A DNA stretch of 64,000 nt. Origin: Boswellia sacra. Taxonomy: Eukaryota > Streptophyta > Magnoliopsida > Sapindales > Burseraceae. Positions 1-8,850 of the stretch are shown here, one piece after another. The notes under the pieces were generated by a model. It made no database searches. It had not been told where the DNA came from and saw only the letters and a program-made list of their open reading frames with translations. Position numbers and translations under genes: made by a program. Each line of letters begins with the position of its first letter. Position 1 is the first letter of the stretch. The stretch covers positions 124,001-188,000 of the forward strand of contig SNVD02010063.1 of assembly GCA_013180625.2 (NCBI GenBank). The letters are read 5' to 3'.

Positions 1-355
1 CTTTGGATCAAGCTTGTGGTAACTCTTAAACTTTCCCAGCTGCAACTTTGGATCAAGCTTGCTGTGGTAGTTCGTAAACTTCCCCAGCTGCACTTAAAGG
101 GGCCTATTAACCATAATTGTTCAGTACAGAGTTAATACATTAGTCTGTTAATGTGTTAGTCTGTTAGCTGATTCTGTTAGTCTGTTAACCAAGCTGATTC
201 TGTTAGTCTGTTAACCAAGCTTTAATTAGTTACAATTAGTTACAGTCTAACCAATAAAAGTCTGACAGCTGTCCAAAGCCTTTGTATATATATGTACCAA
301 ACATTGTTGATGAAATAATAGATTGAAGATTCGTATACTAAGTTTCCTAATTCTA
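1..355. repeat. Possible Copia-type LTR fragment
   Basis: Two imperfect direct repeats beginning CTTTGGATCAAGCTTG occupy about 1-97. Short GTTAGTCTGTTA-type iterations follow (about 140-225), then a TATA-like TGTATATATATG (about 283-294) and a purine-rich stretch with GATGAAATAATAGATTG. This series resembles the U3-R part of a plant Copia LTR. No gag or pol coding sequence, matching second LTR or target duplication is visible, so it could also be a solo or truncated LTR. The stretch from 356 to 847 shows no gene. Confidence 0.35.
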
Positions 356-847
356 ACTGGGTCAATACTCCATTCATATGAGAAATTGGGTTGACAAACT
401 AGCACTGAGATTATTATTATTTTTTTTTTATCGATTGCACTGTGTTATCTTTTCGGTCCAAAATCCTGTATGGTGATCTATACCATATTTTACGCTTATT
501 GGTTATAATCTGCAGGAAAAAAAAACCTCGATCAAGCTGGCTCGTTAAGAAACTATATATTCTTTTAGGAATTTTTTTTTTCCGTAGTGAATAAGATTTT
601 GAGCTTGAAAACAATGCAAAATATTCTGCATCATGCATGCCAATGGCGTATTAGGAGCTTGTTAGACTTTAGAAACGTAAATTAAGCTTAAATATCAATA
701 GCAATTTCCATTCTAGGCCATCTTCAACTCTTTCTACAAAGCTGCCAAACTTTTAAAACATTATTCTGAAATTCAAGATATTTATGTATGAATTTATGAT
801 ACACTACAACATTTTTTGCCATCCCATACGAATAGGATTCTGTTAAT

Positions 848-1123
848 CTATTTAGTCCAGTAAGGACCCCAACAATTTAAGTACATGACTTTCCTCGGTG
901 AATCCTTTGATTGCTTTGCCTTCTTTTCCTTCACGTTACTTGAAACCACAGCAGAAGATGAAGATGAAATATTCTTGGCTTGAGAAACTGATCTGGCATT
1001 ATTTTTGACATGTTGGTGTATTGATCTTAAGGTATAGTTCCACCTGCAGAACCCTTGATCCTTCAAGGCCTCTACTGCTGCTATATTCCCTGCTACTCTC
1101 CAAGCTCTACTTGTTGAACTCAT
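848..1123 (-). CDS. WIP: Wound-induced polypeptide family protein (DUF3774), copy 1
   Basis: This intronless gene encodes 91 residues. The N-terminal block AWRVAGNIAAVEALKDQGF, then CRWNY and LRS, and the C-terminal block RKVMYLNCWGP are signatures of the small plant wound-responsive family DUF3774 (Arabidopsis AT4G10265/AT4G10270 type). The middle is a Ser/Lys-rich low-complexity linker. It differs from the two neighbouring copies in extending past the usual GP(N) end by YWTK. The family is induced by wounding and stress; its biochemical role is not settled. It is the first of three minus-strand paralogues spaced about 1.5-2 kb apart, which points to tandem duplication. The start is the first ATG and gives the standard family N-terminus MSSTSRAW. 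Confidence 0.9.
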   Translation of the reverse strand: MSSTSRAWRVAGNIAAVEALKDQGFCRWNYTLRSIHQHVKNNARSVSQAKNISSSSSAVVSSNVKEKKAKQSKDSPRKVMYLNCWGPYWTK

Positions 1124-2404
1124 CTTCTATCTCTTTCTTCAAAAGAACAAAACTTGGACTGTCTTTGTTGAAGATAAAAGTGCTTAATCAGGATAAATGT
1201 TTTGATGGAACAAGTAGCGAGGAGAGTTTCTTAGAATTAAAAGTAGCGCTGGTAGTATTGAGAGTAACAACAAACCAGAGTCTATCACTTTGCCGAATGA
1301 TTTTGGGGTCCAGCAGCTCAAGTAGTTCTCTATGCTGGTGAGACTTTTTTGGCCGTCAATTGGACCAGTTTGTCGTGTTTGATAGTTCAGTATTTGGGTG
1401 TAGATTCGGGTTTCTGAGTGTACTTTAATAAAATGGCAAATTACCTGACGTTCCCACTTGCCACTTGACTCAGCTAATGAGCACGCAGTTTTCCTTTAGC
1501 ATGGTTGATCCATTCAAGCCCTGAAAATGGAATCTAAAAACCAAAATTGCTAATACAGATAAGCCAAGGAAGCAACATTCTAGAACCCAGATAAGTTTTA
1601 TCACTCTGTCAGGTATTCTGTATATTTCATGCAAGTTTATATCGCGGCAACGGCCCTATAGTAATTATCTTTTTGACAAAGCTCGCCCTCAATCAAGAGA
1701 GATTGACATGACTGGATCAAAAATAATGACAGTCAAGAAGACGAGTTCTAATTAAAGAAAATTGATATAATGTGCAAATTAGCATTTGCTATTACAAAAT
1801 ATATTTGACATCAAATTTTCTTTACTAATTACTAAACAATGCCATAACTGGTAGACCCAGAGTGTTACCCTGCTCCACAGATTGCTTATCCTCAACGAAG
1901 TCAATAGAGAAGAAGTTTAAAATCATCAATTAAAGTAACTCGCCACTCAGTCAAGTTGAATCCAGTTAAAGAATTTACTCAAGATAAAATCTAAATCTCT
2001 AGATTATCGGTTACTAGCAATCACAGCAATATCCGGAATTCTCATTTTTATAGTGATTAGAACATGAAAGCTAATTGGATAAAACATAAAATATGAAAGA
2101 TAGCAAATGGTTATAATCATCTTCTTTTAATTATTTGCATTTCTGGTACTACAATAAAACATAAATATCACGGCTTGTTCCAATATAGGGCGCAGAGCAT
2201 TTGAGCCTCCAATTCTAGATTTTGGCCTGGAAAAGACTAATGAGTAGTAAATCAAAATTTTTAACAAATTTAAGTTATAATACGATTTGAAGGAAAGTAA
2301 TCAGATAACAAACTCTGTTGTAAAGTAATCAGAGAAAGGAAACAATTAATTCTTTTATCTGATTAAATCTTTTCGTTCAAGTAAGTTTACATTCAAGTCT
2401 ATAT
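1124..2404. other. Intergenic, no gene seen
   Basis: This spacer lies between WIP copies 1 and 2. It is AT-rich with no supported coding sequence. A 68-codon minus-strand ORF at 2405-2611, just downstream of copy 2, resembles no family known to me and was not called. Confidence 0.5.
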
Positions 2405-2619
2405 TTACAATACTTTTTGGCCTGGGATATGCCCTATTTTCCGGAGCAGAACGAATTTCTTGTCATCTTCCAGGACTTCAGTGTAGGTCAAACTACAAAG
2501 TATAACATCAAACCTCTTTGTCTGAGTTGATGCCGTTACATCAAGCCTAGTCTCCACAAGATACTGGCACTGGGTACAGATGATTTTCAGAATTAGCTCC
2601 CACTCACGCATGCATGATT

Positions 2620-2886
2620 CTAATTAGGACCCCAACAGCTCAAGTACATGACGTTCCTCAGAGACTCCTCAGCTACTTTTATTTTGTCATCTGTCACTTT
2701 ACTCAAATCCATTGCAGAAAAAGAGGAAGAGAGCTTCTTCGTTTGAGCCAACGATCCGAGATTAGCCTCGGCATGCTTCTTGAGAGACCTCAAAGGGTAA
2801 TTCCACCTAGCAAACCCTTGATCTTTCAATGCGTCAACAGCTACAATACCTGCTGCCACCAGCCAAGCTTTGCCTTTGGCACTCAT
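2620..2886 (-). CDS. WIP: Wound-induced polypeptide family protein (DUF3774), copy 2
   Basis: This intronless gene encodes 88 residues and is the most canonical of the three copies. It opens MSAKGKAWLVAAGIVAVDAL, followed by KDQGFARWNYPLRSLKKHA. An acidic/Ser linker leads to EESLRNVMYLSCWGPN at the end. The frame is open further upstream to 2973, but the first 29 codons look like 5' UTR and lack family similarity. The ATG at 2884-2886 matches the family start and is preferred. A TATA box lies about 105-115 bp upstream. It shares the end motif EESLR(N/T)VMYLSCWGPN with copy 3, so those two copies are the closer pair at the C-terminus. Confidence 0.93.
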   Translation of the reverse strand: MSAKGKAWLVAAGIVAVDALKDQGFARWNYPLRSLKKHAEANLGSLAQTKKLSSSFSAMDLSKVTDDKIKVAEESLRNVMYLSCWGPN

Positions 2887-2988
2887 TTTGAATTCAGATA
2901 TCTTTCTTCGAAAAAACTCTTTCCCCCTTTTCTCTTGCTTCTTGGTTCCCGATAACAAGATGATCGCTTTCAAGTCACCAGGATGTTG

Positions 2989-3000
2989 AGGTATATATAG
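2989..3000 (-). promoter_or_regulatory. TATA box of WIP copy 2
   Basis: On the minus strand this reads CCCTATATATACC, about 105 bp upstream of the chosen ATG. That leaves a 5' UTR of about 75 nt if transcription starts some 30 bp downstream. The match and spacing are good for a plant TATA element. Confidence 0.6.
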
Positions 3001-4780
3001 GGAAAATATATTCAGTGATTATATTATTGGTTTTGAAAAAACCAGAGGCAGGATTTGTCCTTTTGTGGGCATGATTTGTTTTTGGCTAGTTAATTTGCGT
3101 AAGAAACCAATAGAGCTCGTAGGGTCATTGCTCGTTAATCCAACTTTTGATTTGGACTCTTTGTGACCAGCCCCTTGATAAACTTTCTCATGGTTTTCGC
3201 TCAACAACAGTGGGCGCGGTATGGATTCTCTCTGAATAAGTTTTTCAGGTGACAGTGCAAGGTGTTGCATTCACCAAATGCCACTTGAAGGTTTATTGAT
3301 GAAACGACTGTGATCTTTTATTTGACTTTAAATATAGCTGTTGGATTAAGAAACTGCAACGTAGAATGTACCTCAGATTGTAAAAAACAAAAAGATATTG
3401 GAGAGGATCCGATCACCCTTACATTTGCCGCATCAGTATCCAATAGGAAAGCTGATTCTGGCTGCAGGAAAATCTTTTAATGAGTTAGAGAGAGATGAAT
3501 ATGCAACCAAAATCAACATTCTCATTTCGTATTCATGAATTTTGGGTCAATAAAAAGTAATCAACCGGAGGCCATATATAAGAAGTTGATTTTGGCTGCT
3601 CAATAACTTTGTGTTCAATGAGTGTGTAGTCTGTTTTCCCGCCCCCTATATCTTCACTAGGAAAATTCATCAAACTATTGATAAAGTAGCAAAGTACATA
3701 TATGTACTCTCATATTTGTCAACTTAATTAAGATTCTCAATCTTAGTGTTTAAGGAATGCAAATGATAAAGCTTTTATTGAAATTTGAAAAGTAGTTTGG
3801 GAATTTATTGTAGATGATTTTGAAGGCGTTCAGTACTGAGGGAACTATCTAGCCTCTTAAAATAACTTGTCATTTTCTTGCTCATTCAAGAATAATGATT
3901 TCAGTTTCCCAGTCTTTTATAATTAGGCTTGACTCATATGGTTTGTTCACATATATTAAAAGTTTGTTTGATTTTAAGGAATATTAAACAGAATCTATCA
4001 ATAATAGGAAGCAGATTAATTCTTCTTCTTGTAATACACTATAGAAAACCACGGGATAGTTTTCATAAAGAAATGTAAGGCAGCATTAGGAAGGCGACAG
4101 ATTTCAAAAGCGCAACTCCTTAATTTGGATGGTTCTCTGTTTCGCATTTGTTACGTTTATTCATTGATTCTTGCCGAAAATTGTGGTTACTCCTAGGATT
4201 ATACAGACATTGTTGTCCAGATGATAATATTGCTTTATACTTGATCCAGTTGCTAAAATTAAGAGAACATTTGCACTGCGCAGCTTGATCAATGCTTTCT
4301 ATTAAAAAATTTAAAAGAAACAAGTTTCATGATTAGATTGTCTGATGCTTGAATTCCTCAAATCGATCGATACTTGGGAAGTAACATTCTGCAAATGAGC
4401 TGTGTTACTGACAGTTTGATGAGCTTCTCAAGAGAACAGAATCATGGGGATCGCAAAATTTCCAAGGAAAACCAGATACCCACACTTATGAAATCGAAGT
4501 TCTTCTGTGTTGTCCTACATTGAGTTTTTACTTACCTCTCCTGTTTACATGCATAAAGATCGATAGATATACATTTTTTTTCTTCCATTGATACAGAGAA
4601 AGTGAGAAACATAGTTTCATTCATTTCAAGCAATTAACTACAATTTCCTAAACATACTATCCACATACTTAATTTATGTACAGTAAGCTGCTTCCATGTG
4701 CTTCTGGAAAGAGTAGCTATCAATAACACTCAAAATTTACACCTACTTGAGAAACTCGTGCGGTTACACAAGTGAATTAG
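3001..4780. other. Intergenic, no gene seen
   Basis: This is the promoter side of WIP copy 2 and the 3' side of copy 3. It is AT-rich with no family-supported ORF. Short ORFs at 3019-3270 and 4120-4323 (minus) look like chance frames. Confidence 0.5.
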
Positions 4781-5059
4781 TTAATTAGGACCCCAGCAAC
4801 TAAGGTACATCACAGTCCTGAGAGACTCCTCCGCTTGTTTAAGCTTCTTATCATCACCCACTCCACCAGAAAATTTGTTGCACCTTTTGGTATTAAAAGC
4901 TCCTGAAAATCTTTTGACTTGCTTAGAAGAACAAGAAGATGCATAATCTGAGTCATTGACTGACTTCATTACCGAATCACTTTTAGGAGCTTGGTCCTTG
5001 ATTCCATGCATTACCTGCGATCCTGCTGGGAAGAATTCCCTGCTCATGTTCCTGCTCAT
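4781..5059 (-). CDS. WIP: Diverged wound-induced polypeptide family protein (DUF3774), copy 3
   Basis: This intronless gene encodes 92 residues counted from the first in-frame ATG at 5057-5059 (MSRNMSREFF). The C-terminal 17 residues (AEESLRTVMYLSCWGPN) are the family hallmark and nearly match copy 2. The N-terminal half has lost the usual AWxVAxxxAxxxLKDQGFxRWNYxLRS block; only a possible remnant HGIKDQA remains. The middle is Ser/Lys/Asp-rich. It may be a functional diverged paralogue of the short WIP type, or a copy whose 5' half was replaced. A second Met at residue 5 is an alternative start. An unusual TG/T-rich tract lies directly upstream. Confidence 0.75.
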   Translation of the reverse strand: MSRNMSREFFPAGSQVMHGIKDQAPKSDSVMKSVNDSDYASSCSSKQVKRFSGAFNTKRCNKFSGGVGDDKKLKQAEESLRTVMYLSCWGPN

Positions 5060-5092
5060 CTTCAGCTCCAAAACCAAAACAACCCACCGGGA

Positions 5093-5123
<31 letters not shown>

Positions 5124-5188
5124 TTTTTGTTTTTTAAGGTTTTTGTGTGTGTTTGAGAGAGAAACAGAAAGAGTTTTTTTTTTTTTTG
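5093..5188. repeat. TG microsatellite and two poly-T tracts in the WIP copy 3 leader
   Basis: The plus strand reads (TG)n, then about 21 T residues, a short TG run, and a second run of about 12 T. In the gene's orientation it is a poly-A/(CA)n tract within or next to the 5' UTR of WIP copy 3. Its length is probably variable between individuals. Confidence 0.8.
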
Positions 5189-5247
5189 GGTCAGAGAGAG
5201 ACTTGATAAGAAAGGATGATAAGCATTGTGGTAAACATGGAAATCTC

Positions 5248-5258
5248 TATATATAGCG
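5248..5258 (-). promoter_or_regulatory. TATA box of WIP copy 3
   Basis: CGCTATATATAGAG on the minus strand lies about 190 bp upstream of the ATG. The intervening leader contains the poly-A/CA tract. The sequence is a near-ideal TATA element. Confidence 0.55.
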
Positions 5259-5269
5259 GATGAACAAGC

Positions 5270-6493
5270 AGCAGGAAAAGAATGGTTGTTTTGACAAAAG
5301 CGCTTTCCACAAGTGGCTAGCTATGTGGCTTCACTAAGCCCTAAGTTAAATTTTAATCGATTGAAAGATCTTACTAGCCCACTTGGCAAAACATATTCTA
5401 GTAAACAATTAAAGGCAAAACTTTGATAACACGTGTATTACAGTCTTTCCCCAGCCAAATTACCGGAGCATGGTATGAAATCTTTATATATTTCTTTTGA
5501 AGCAAATCACCAGTTACCAGGCACATGCAAGTCAGCTTATTCTACAACATACTAGAGGCTAGATTCGGTCATAAAGATGCAGAAGCGAATGACTGACAGG
5601 GAAATCCTTGCTTTAATTATCCTGCTGAATTTCTGCTGGGGATTTGACATTTACAAATTACAAACCCTGATGACCTCCTTTAACAAAATAAAATTTCCTG
5701 TCCTTGGCCATTATTTCTTCTCTTACTTTACTAAAAGAAATGCTCTTTTTAATAATTGTTGCAGATTTATGCAGATACTGGGCACGTTGGACCAACGTTC
5801 ATTGGAGTAGAAGGCATATAGCCATGTGAAGAGACGGGTACCATGGACACGTTCGTTTGGAGTCATTCGGATAAGATTGACACATTGCCATGCTTCCAAC
5901 TTACATTTTCTTAATATCTGCAGACTGCAGTGATTGATTGCCCTGAACAAATGGGCTGTGGGAACAGGCATAGGCATAGGCATAGTTCTAGTACCACTGT
6001 GCTTCAGAAAATCTCCCAAACTTCCAGTGTGAGTCTTCTTGGATATGGATCTGCTGTTTGATAGCTTTGGGCTGGCCAATGTTGTCACTGGCATTTGGCC
6101 CGAGATCTTGCTATTGCACTGGCACTATCCATTTACTGCCCAATCTTCTCTTGGCTACTAATTCTGCGCTATTGAATTGAGGGCAGAACAATCCAGTTGC
6201 TACCCTTTCATAGAAGGAGATTATCATAGTAGAAGTGATAATTAAATTACAGAATAATTAGATTATATAATTAATGAAGAAATATTAATCATATTAGTCC
6301 ACTAACGTTATCGTAATGGCAGAGTATTATATCTTAATACTGAATTTAAAGATTAAGATTTTTTTTCTTAAGAAAAAAATGGTAAAAAATAAAATTGTCT
6401 GTTTCTGACCATCCAAATATCTAATGGTTTTCAGAAGAAAAAGTTGAAAAGAGTATAGTTAGGAGGAAGTAGAATGATATTTACGGATTGAGG
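5270..6493. other. Intergenic with a possible decayed exon
   Basis: No intact gene is visible. Around 5747-5820 the plus strand has an intron-end-like pyrimidine tract and CAG, followed by a short open stretch reading YADTGHVGPTFIGVEGI before a stop. Overlapping minus-strand frames at 5723-6094 are open for 123 codons but match no family I know. It may be a gene remnant. Confidence 0.3.
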
Positions 6494-6502
6494 AAAACAA
6501 AA
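6494..6502. repeat. Left 9-bp target-site duplication of the Mutator-like element
   Basis: AAAACAAAA directly abuts the left terminus and is repeated perfectly at 9908-9916 against the right terminus. Nine bases is the standard MULE target duplication. Confidence 0.9.
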
Positions 6503-7310
6503 GGGAAAATTGAAAAAATGGACAAATTTAGGGGGCTAGTTTGAAAAATGGACATGTTCTGAAATATTTTCATCCCATAGACACTTTTGTGTCTAAAAGA
6601 CAAAAACACCCCTGTCCTAAAATAAATTCCCAAAACCTTGTTATTTCATATCCTTCGGACAAATTTTTTTAAGAAAGACAGTAAAGCAAGACACAGAACA
6701 ACGGAAACCAGTAACAGCTCGAATTATATACCTTACAAATGGCTTATGTATATGAACTAAGGATAGAGATAGTGCCGTCTGTGTAAAAAAATGCTGGAAA
6801 TTGGCTGTCGGTGTGCAAAAATGGGTTTTCGCAGTCTAAGGTCGAAGAAGACGACTGTGTTCGAGTGTCGTCGAGTGTAGTCGAGTGTCGAGAAGTTCTG
6901 TCGGGACCGAATCTCGACAAGTCCGATGGTTGTTTCGAGTGTCTCGAAATTGCGTCAATTCTAGGTTCGAGTGTCGCGAGTTCGAGTTTCGTCGAGGGTC
7001 TTGTGGATTGTCGAGAGTTCGTGTGTCGAGTGTAGAGAGTCGAGTGTCGGACGAAGGGAACAGACCTGTAGATGTCTCGAACCATGCATGTCGAGTGTTT
7101 CGTGAGCCGTGACACTATTTCGTCGAGCTTTCGAGGAAGTTCGTCGAGTGTCGAGTGAATTTGTCGAGTGTCGTCGAGCGGTTTGGCAGAACACTTATTT
7201 TTTGGACTTTTGCAAGCAATTTCGTAATTATTTTTTGTCCACGGAACTTATATGATATGATATGTCTCAATCATGCAGGAAATGGAAAGTTTACACATAC
7301 TTATTGTATA
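6503..7310 (+). repeat. Left terminal inverted repeat arm of the Pack-MULE
   Basis: The outer 225 bp match the right arm almost perfectly. From about 6800 to 7190 the arm is a degenerate array of TCGAGTGTCG-type units. The inner end carries TCATGCAGGAAATGGAAA, which recurs inverted near 8873-8890. Confidence 0.85.
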
Positions 7311-7384
7311 CAATGGTTGTTCGACCAGAAAACACGAGAAACACCCCCCCCCCCCACCAAAGGTTTTGACTTAATTTCATTCGG

Positions 7385-7493
7385 AAACACTGTTTGTTAC
7401 ATTTCATGATACGGTAGCCCTGACTTTTTCGAAATTCATCATGGGCACCCCTTCTGTCAGTTTTGCCGTTAAGTGACATCATACGGTACCCCT
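7385..7493. repeat. Repeat-derived segment beside the eS6 fragment
   Basis: Two imperfect direct motifs, TGATACGGTAGCCCTGACTTT and CATACGGTACCCCTAACTTT, flank a GTCAGTTTTGCCGTTAA stretch. This looks like transposon-derived filler acquired or nested next to the captured exon; the class was not determined. Confidence 0.4.
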
Positions 7494-7773
7494 AACTTTC
7501 TTGCCAGATATTGTTGTGATTGTTGTGTGGTAGGTGTTCACATACTTCCGAACATCATCCTCCTTTGAGAGGCTAAAAAGCTTCCTAATTTGGGATACCC
7601 TTTTTGGACCGCTCATCGTTGGGTTTCCACTGTCTGTCAACCCAGGTAGATCGTTCTCATCCTTCTTAACTATAACCAAGTTCAATACAGACAGATCTTG
7701 ATTTACAATGCATCCACGAACAGATTTCCTCGTTCGCTCTCCATTGCGCCTTCCATAACCTCTGAAGCAAGGG
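7494..7773 (-). pseudogene. RPS6: Captured fragment of ribosomal protein eS6 (RPS6)
   Basis: On the minus strand the frame 7823-7479 contains, in order, [66 protein letters not shown] and GKKV. This is the conserved central part of cytoplasmic 40S ribosomal protein eS6. Similarity starts at PCFRG and stops at GKKV, so about 93 codons are retained with no frameshift. Several replacements break the usual sequence, for example at the normally basic positions after GLTD and after VNTY. The N-terminal half and the basic C-terminal tail with its phosphorylation sites are absent, so it cannot make a working eS6. It lies wholly inside the MULE, as expected for a transduplicated fragment. Read-through would add MULE-encoded residues at both ends. 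Confidence 0.87.
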
Positions 7774-7904
7774 GAGATTGTTAGCCCTAAGGCTACATGA
7801 TAATTTTGATGATAACAATACACATTGATTCATTGAGATTATATTTATGCGCAAGAATAAGATTATTGAAATAATTGCAAAATCAAGATGGGGCTTATTA
7901 AAAT

Positions 7905-8003
7905 GAAGTGTTGAAGCCAAAGGAGAATACTACATGTTAAGGCACAAAAGTAGTGTTGAAGCCAAAGGAGAATACTACATGTTAAAGGCACAAAAGTTGA
8001 AGA
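7905..8003. repeat. Short direct duplication inside the MULE core
   Basis: A unit of about 47 bp containing GTTGAAGCCAAAGGAGAATA and CTACATGTTAAGGCACAAAAG occurs twice in direct succession, with one A inserted in the second copy. Confidence 0.75.
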
Positions 8004-8019
8004 ACAAGATTTGATTCAA

Positions 8020-8690
8020 GGAATGCGTCACATGAGCAATGTTCAATCAATTGGTCATATATTTTTCTACAGATGTCCAAATGAAGTGATTCTTGACCCT
8101 TTGGAAAGTTTACTCAATTTATAACATTTCATACGTTTTAAAGAAATTCAAATTTCAAGTGTAAGGTTGTCCAAATTATTATGCAATTTGAAAGACAAAC
8201 GGAAGCAACTGACATGAGCACCGAATACTCTTTTGGACATATCTTGAGATAGAAATATAAAAATGACTTGATTATTGTGGCATTGAAAAAAGGACTTAAT
8301 GGGGCACATTTTATATGTTTAGAAGAAATTCAAATTTCAAATGGAAGGCCGACATAATTGACATGCAATTTGGTGGACTGACACAGAGAAGAAAAATCAA
8401 CTCATATGAGTACCGAATGATTTGTTATCCATATCTTGAGCTAGAGATATCCAAATGACTTGATTCTTGTGGCATTGGAAAGATGATTCAATGGATCACA
8501 TTTTATATTCTTTGAAGAAATTCAAATTTGAAACGGAAGGCCGACATAATACACATGCAAATCGGTGGACTGACATATGGAAGAAAAATCAATTCACATG
8601 AGCGCCGAATGGTGTTTTGGCCATATCTTGAGCTACAAATATCCAAATGACTTGGTTGTTGCAGATTTTCAAATTTCAAACAGAACATTG
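8020..8690. repeat. Degenerate ~185-bp tandem repeat in the MULE core
   Basis: The markers AAGAAATTCAAATTT (8141, 8323, 8515, and a variant near 8664), CATATCTTGAG and CAAATGACTTGATT recur in the same order. Spacing is 182 bp, 192 bp and then a shorter last unit. A weaker first unit starts near 8020. About four units are recognisable. Confidence 0.8.
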
Positions 8691-8779
8691 AAAAAAGTGG
8701 CAGACAAGATTACGTTTTTTATGGTGGGCAGAAAATTTGGAGTTGGTGTCTTAACTTGATTAAGTTCAATCAAATTGCC

Positions 8780-8790
8780 TATAAAAGGAG
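8780..8790 (+). promoter_or_regulatory. TATA-like box in the MULE core
   Basis: GCCTATAAAAGGAGCCC is a strong plant TATA match on the plus strand, directly before the right TIR arm. The first ATG downstream (8801) opens a frame of only 23 codons. Any transcript would run outward toward THF1. Function is inferred only. Confidence 0.4.
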
Positions 8791-8850
8791 CCCTTCTCCC
8801 ATGGATTCAAACAGAGCAAGAGAGGCATCTAGCAAGCAAAAAACAAGAGA

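Noticed and set aside
5723..6094. 123-codon minus-strand ORF
   Set aside because: No family match, and the plus strand shows a better (still weak) exon-like remnant in the same place.
6744..7194. Overlapping ORFs on both strands in the left MULE arm (and 8829-9510 in the right arm)
   Set aside because: They arise from the CGAGTG/ACTCGAC repeat, which is open in several frames. The translations are repeats of RHST or ECRV type with no protein family.
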